Shown: piece after piece, positions 63,002 through 64,000 of the stretch | Position numbering within the stretch: position 1 is the stretch's first letter | Layout: each line of letters begins with the position of its first letter | Source: Bacteroidota bacterium | Lineage (GTDB): Bacteria > Bacteroidota > Ignavibacteria > UBA10030 > UBA8401 | Assembly: GCA_041658205.1 (NCBI GenBank) | Contig: JBBAAO010000001.1 | Span: forward strand, 806,001 to 870,000 | Direction: 5' to 3' | DNA: 64,000 bases | The notes under the pieces: model-generated | Seen by the model: only the letters and a program-made list of their open reading frames with translations | The model's database searches: none | Told to the model about the DNA's origin: nothing | Position numbers and translations under genes: made by a program

Positions 63002-63676
63002 TTAAAATGCTGATCCCAGGTTAATTGTAATAAAGAATCCGCCGAAATCTTTTTTTCGCATGATCTTTCCTGTTGCATCCTGCAAACTTTCAATTCCGCT
63101 GCTAAATGGGACAACATAATACCGGATATTGATGCCAGACAAGCTTCCCATATCTGAACCAAAAAAAGCGCCTACGCCGATATATCCGCCGACTGTATAA
63201 TTTGAACGGGCGTAGCCGAAACTATTAAAATATTCTTTTGCATACGGTGCTGCAAAGACAATGGTGGGTCCTGCGCCTGCGTTTACATACGGCCGAAAAC
63301 TATCAGTGATGTCATCTGCAAATAAGCGATACTGCACTCCAAACAATATTGGTATCATTAAGAATCGATTGATCTTTCCCGGAACAAATGATTGTCCCCA
63401 ATAATCGTAATACTCCACTTCGTTATCATCTTTCGATTCTGCAAGTCCCAGGGTTACGGTACCGAATAAAACTCGGGAATACTCGTGACGATAAAAACCG
63501 GCAAGTCCGAATCCATTGTTGGAAAGAAGAATATCAACACCCCAAGCGTCATCCATTGTTGATTCAAAGGATTTGGCTGTTTCCTGTTCTGGAGATGTAA
63601 AAATGATCGTTGAATCTTTACTTTGGCTCAACAAGAGAGAAGTAACGAAGAGAATTGGATAGATAATATTTTTCAT
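63002..63676 (-). CDS. Outer-membrane beta-barrel protein
   Basis: A 224-residue exported protein with a signal peptide (MKNIIYPILFVTSLLLSQS) and an alternating hydrophobic/aromatic beta-strand pattern (GFGLAGFYRHEYSRVLFGTV, SNYTVGGYIGVGAFFGSD, FGGFFITINLGSAF). The last residue is phenylalanine, typical of Bam-inserted barrels. I do not recognise a specific family; it is probably a small eight-stranded barrel. It lies upstream of, and on the same strand as, the rlmI gene end. Confidence 0.72.
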   Translation of the reverse strand: MKNIIYPILFVTSLLLSQSKDSTIIFTSPEQETAKSFESTMDDAWGVDILLSNNGFGLAGFYRHEYSRVLFGTVTLGLAESKDDNEVEYYDYWGQSFVPGKINRFLMIPILFGVQYRLFADDITDSFRPYVNAGAGPTIVFAAPYAKEYFNSFGYARSNYTVGGYIGVGAFFGSDMGSLSGINIRYYVVPFSSGIESLQDATGKIMRKKDFGGFFITINLGSAF

Positions 63677-63706
63677 ATCAACCTCACGAAATTGAATCCG
63701 GGATAG

Positions 63707-64000
63707 TTATTCTATACTAAACAACGCACATTTAAGATAATGAGTTTCCGGCATAGATGGTAGAGTGGGGTGATCTGGAGCAGCACCGGAAAATTGAAGC
63801 AGCTTGATTCTTCGACCGGCTTTTACGCTGCAATCTTGAATAATGTTAAGAAACGTTTCCCGGTCAATATGATGAGAACAGGATGCGGATAAAAATATTC
63901 CATTTGGTGCGACAAGTTTTATTCCGTTTGTGTTGATCTCTTTGTAGCCTTTAATTGCTGTTGCAACCGTTTTTTTGTTTTTGGTAAAGGAAGGTGGATC
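63707..64000 (-). CDS. rlmI: 23S rRNA (cytosine-C5)-methyltransferase RlmI (3' part)
   Basis: Only the C-terminal 97 residues lie in the window; the frame is open at the right edge and ends with TAA (63709-63707). The sequence DPPSFTKNKKTVATAIKGYK, then NGIFLSASCSHHIDRETFL, and APDHPTLPSMPETHYLKCAL, matches the C terminus of RlmI-type methyltransferases (motif IV DPP and the SCSHH motif with its catalytic cysteine). The enzyme methylates 23S rRNA in the large ribosomal subunit. Confidence 0.9.
   Translation of the reverse strand, partial: DPPSFTKNKKTVATAIKGYKEINTNGIKLVAPNGIFLSASCSHHIDRETFLNIIQDCSVKAGRRIKLLQFSGAAPDHPTLPSMPETHYLKCALFSIE

Overview
The window reads as one contiguous stretch of chromosome from a member of the Fibrobacterota-Chlorobiota-Bacteroidota group, closest in flavour to Ignavibacteriota-type genomes. 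The indications are the C-terminal type IX secretion (T9SS) sorting domains beginning with an NFPNPFNP motif, two T9SS components (PorQ and a DUF5103 plug protein), an S46 peptidase, DUF5700 and propeller-kinase families, A+T-rich DNA and frequent ATGA/TAATG gene overlaps. This assignment is inference from family content. No rRNA, tRNA, CRISPR, prophage or insertion sequence was seen, and no gene-free stretch exceeds about 210 bases.

Layout. 1-5357 (+): end of a histidinol phosphatase, an unknown membrane-anchored protein, glyS, a CPBP protease, a TPR protein and a ZIP transporter, tightly overlapping. 5431-8752: porQ, an Ig-like lipoprotein and a SPOR protein. 8755-16636 (-): a second SPOR protein, two aldehyde dehydrogenase genes that look like a split ALDH16, deoC, and two secreted T9SS cargo proteins (an M14 carboxypeptidase and an LVIVD-repeat protein). 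16722-21237 (-): pabB-pabC fusion and valS. 21343-24161 (-): cyclic-nucleotide-binding protein, potassium channel, FAH-family hydrolase and a ParE/RelE-type toxin-antitoxin pair. 24236-34480 (mostly +): purM, a small lipoprotein, efp-accB-accC, gcvH, fbaB, a HAD phosphatase, the T9SS plug protein, a Gfo/Idh/MocA oxidoreductase and a CCA-adding-type nucleotidyltransferase. 34636-41520 (+): a complete TolC / HlyD / TPR / ABC ATPase / two-permease export operon. 41563-51759 (mostly -): DUF5700 metalloprotease candidate, SUMF1-like lipoprotein (+), aminotransferase, S46 peptidase, an unknown Rossmann protein, and a T9SS cargo gene interrupted by one in-frame stop. 51911-64000: beta-propeller lipoprotein, thyX-folA, a 1069-residue propeller histidine kinase, TonB-C / ECF sigma / membrane regulator / TonB-C cluster, OsmC, NfeD-SPFH pair, an outer membrane protein and the 3' end of rlmI.

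Most of the window is ordinary core metabolism plus cell-envelope functions. The observations most worth a second look are: (i) two genes (glyS and a SPOR lipoprotein) whose best ribosome binding site stands in front of an ATC or ATT codon rather than ATG/GTG/TTG; (ii) an ALDH16-like enzyme cut into a catalytic and a pseudo-catalytic half by one in-frame TAA; (iii) a T9SS cargo gene whose signal peptide and sorting domain are separated by one in-frame TAA; (iv) a strong rho-independent terminator for valS lying inside the first codons of pabBC; (v) dispersed low-complexity repeats that have entered coding sequence (valS, a lipoprotein leader); and (vi) a potassium channel whose cyclic-nucleotide sensor is a separate, overlapping gene. 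I did not find a clearly new defence or mobile system.
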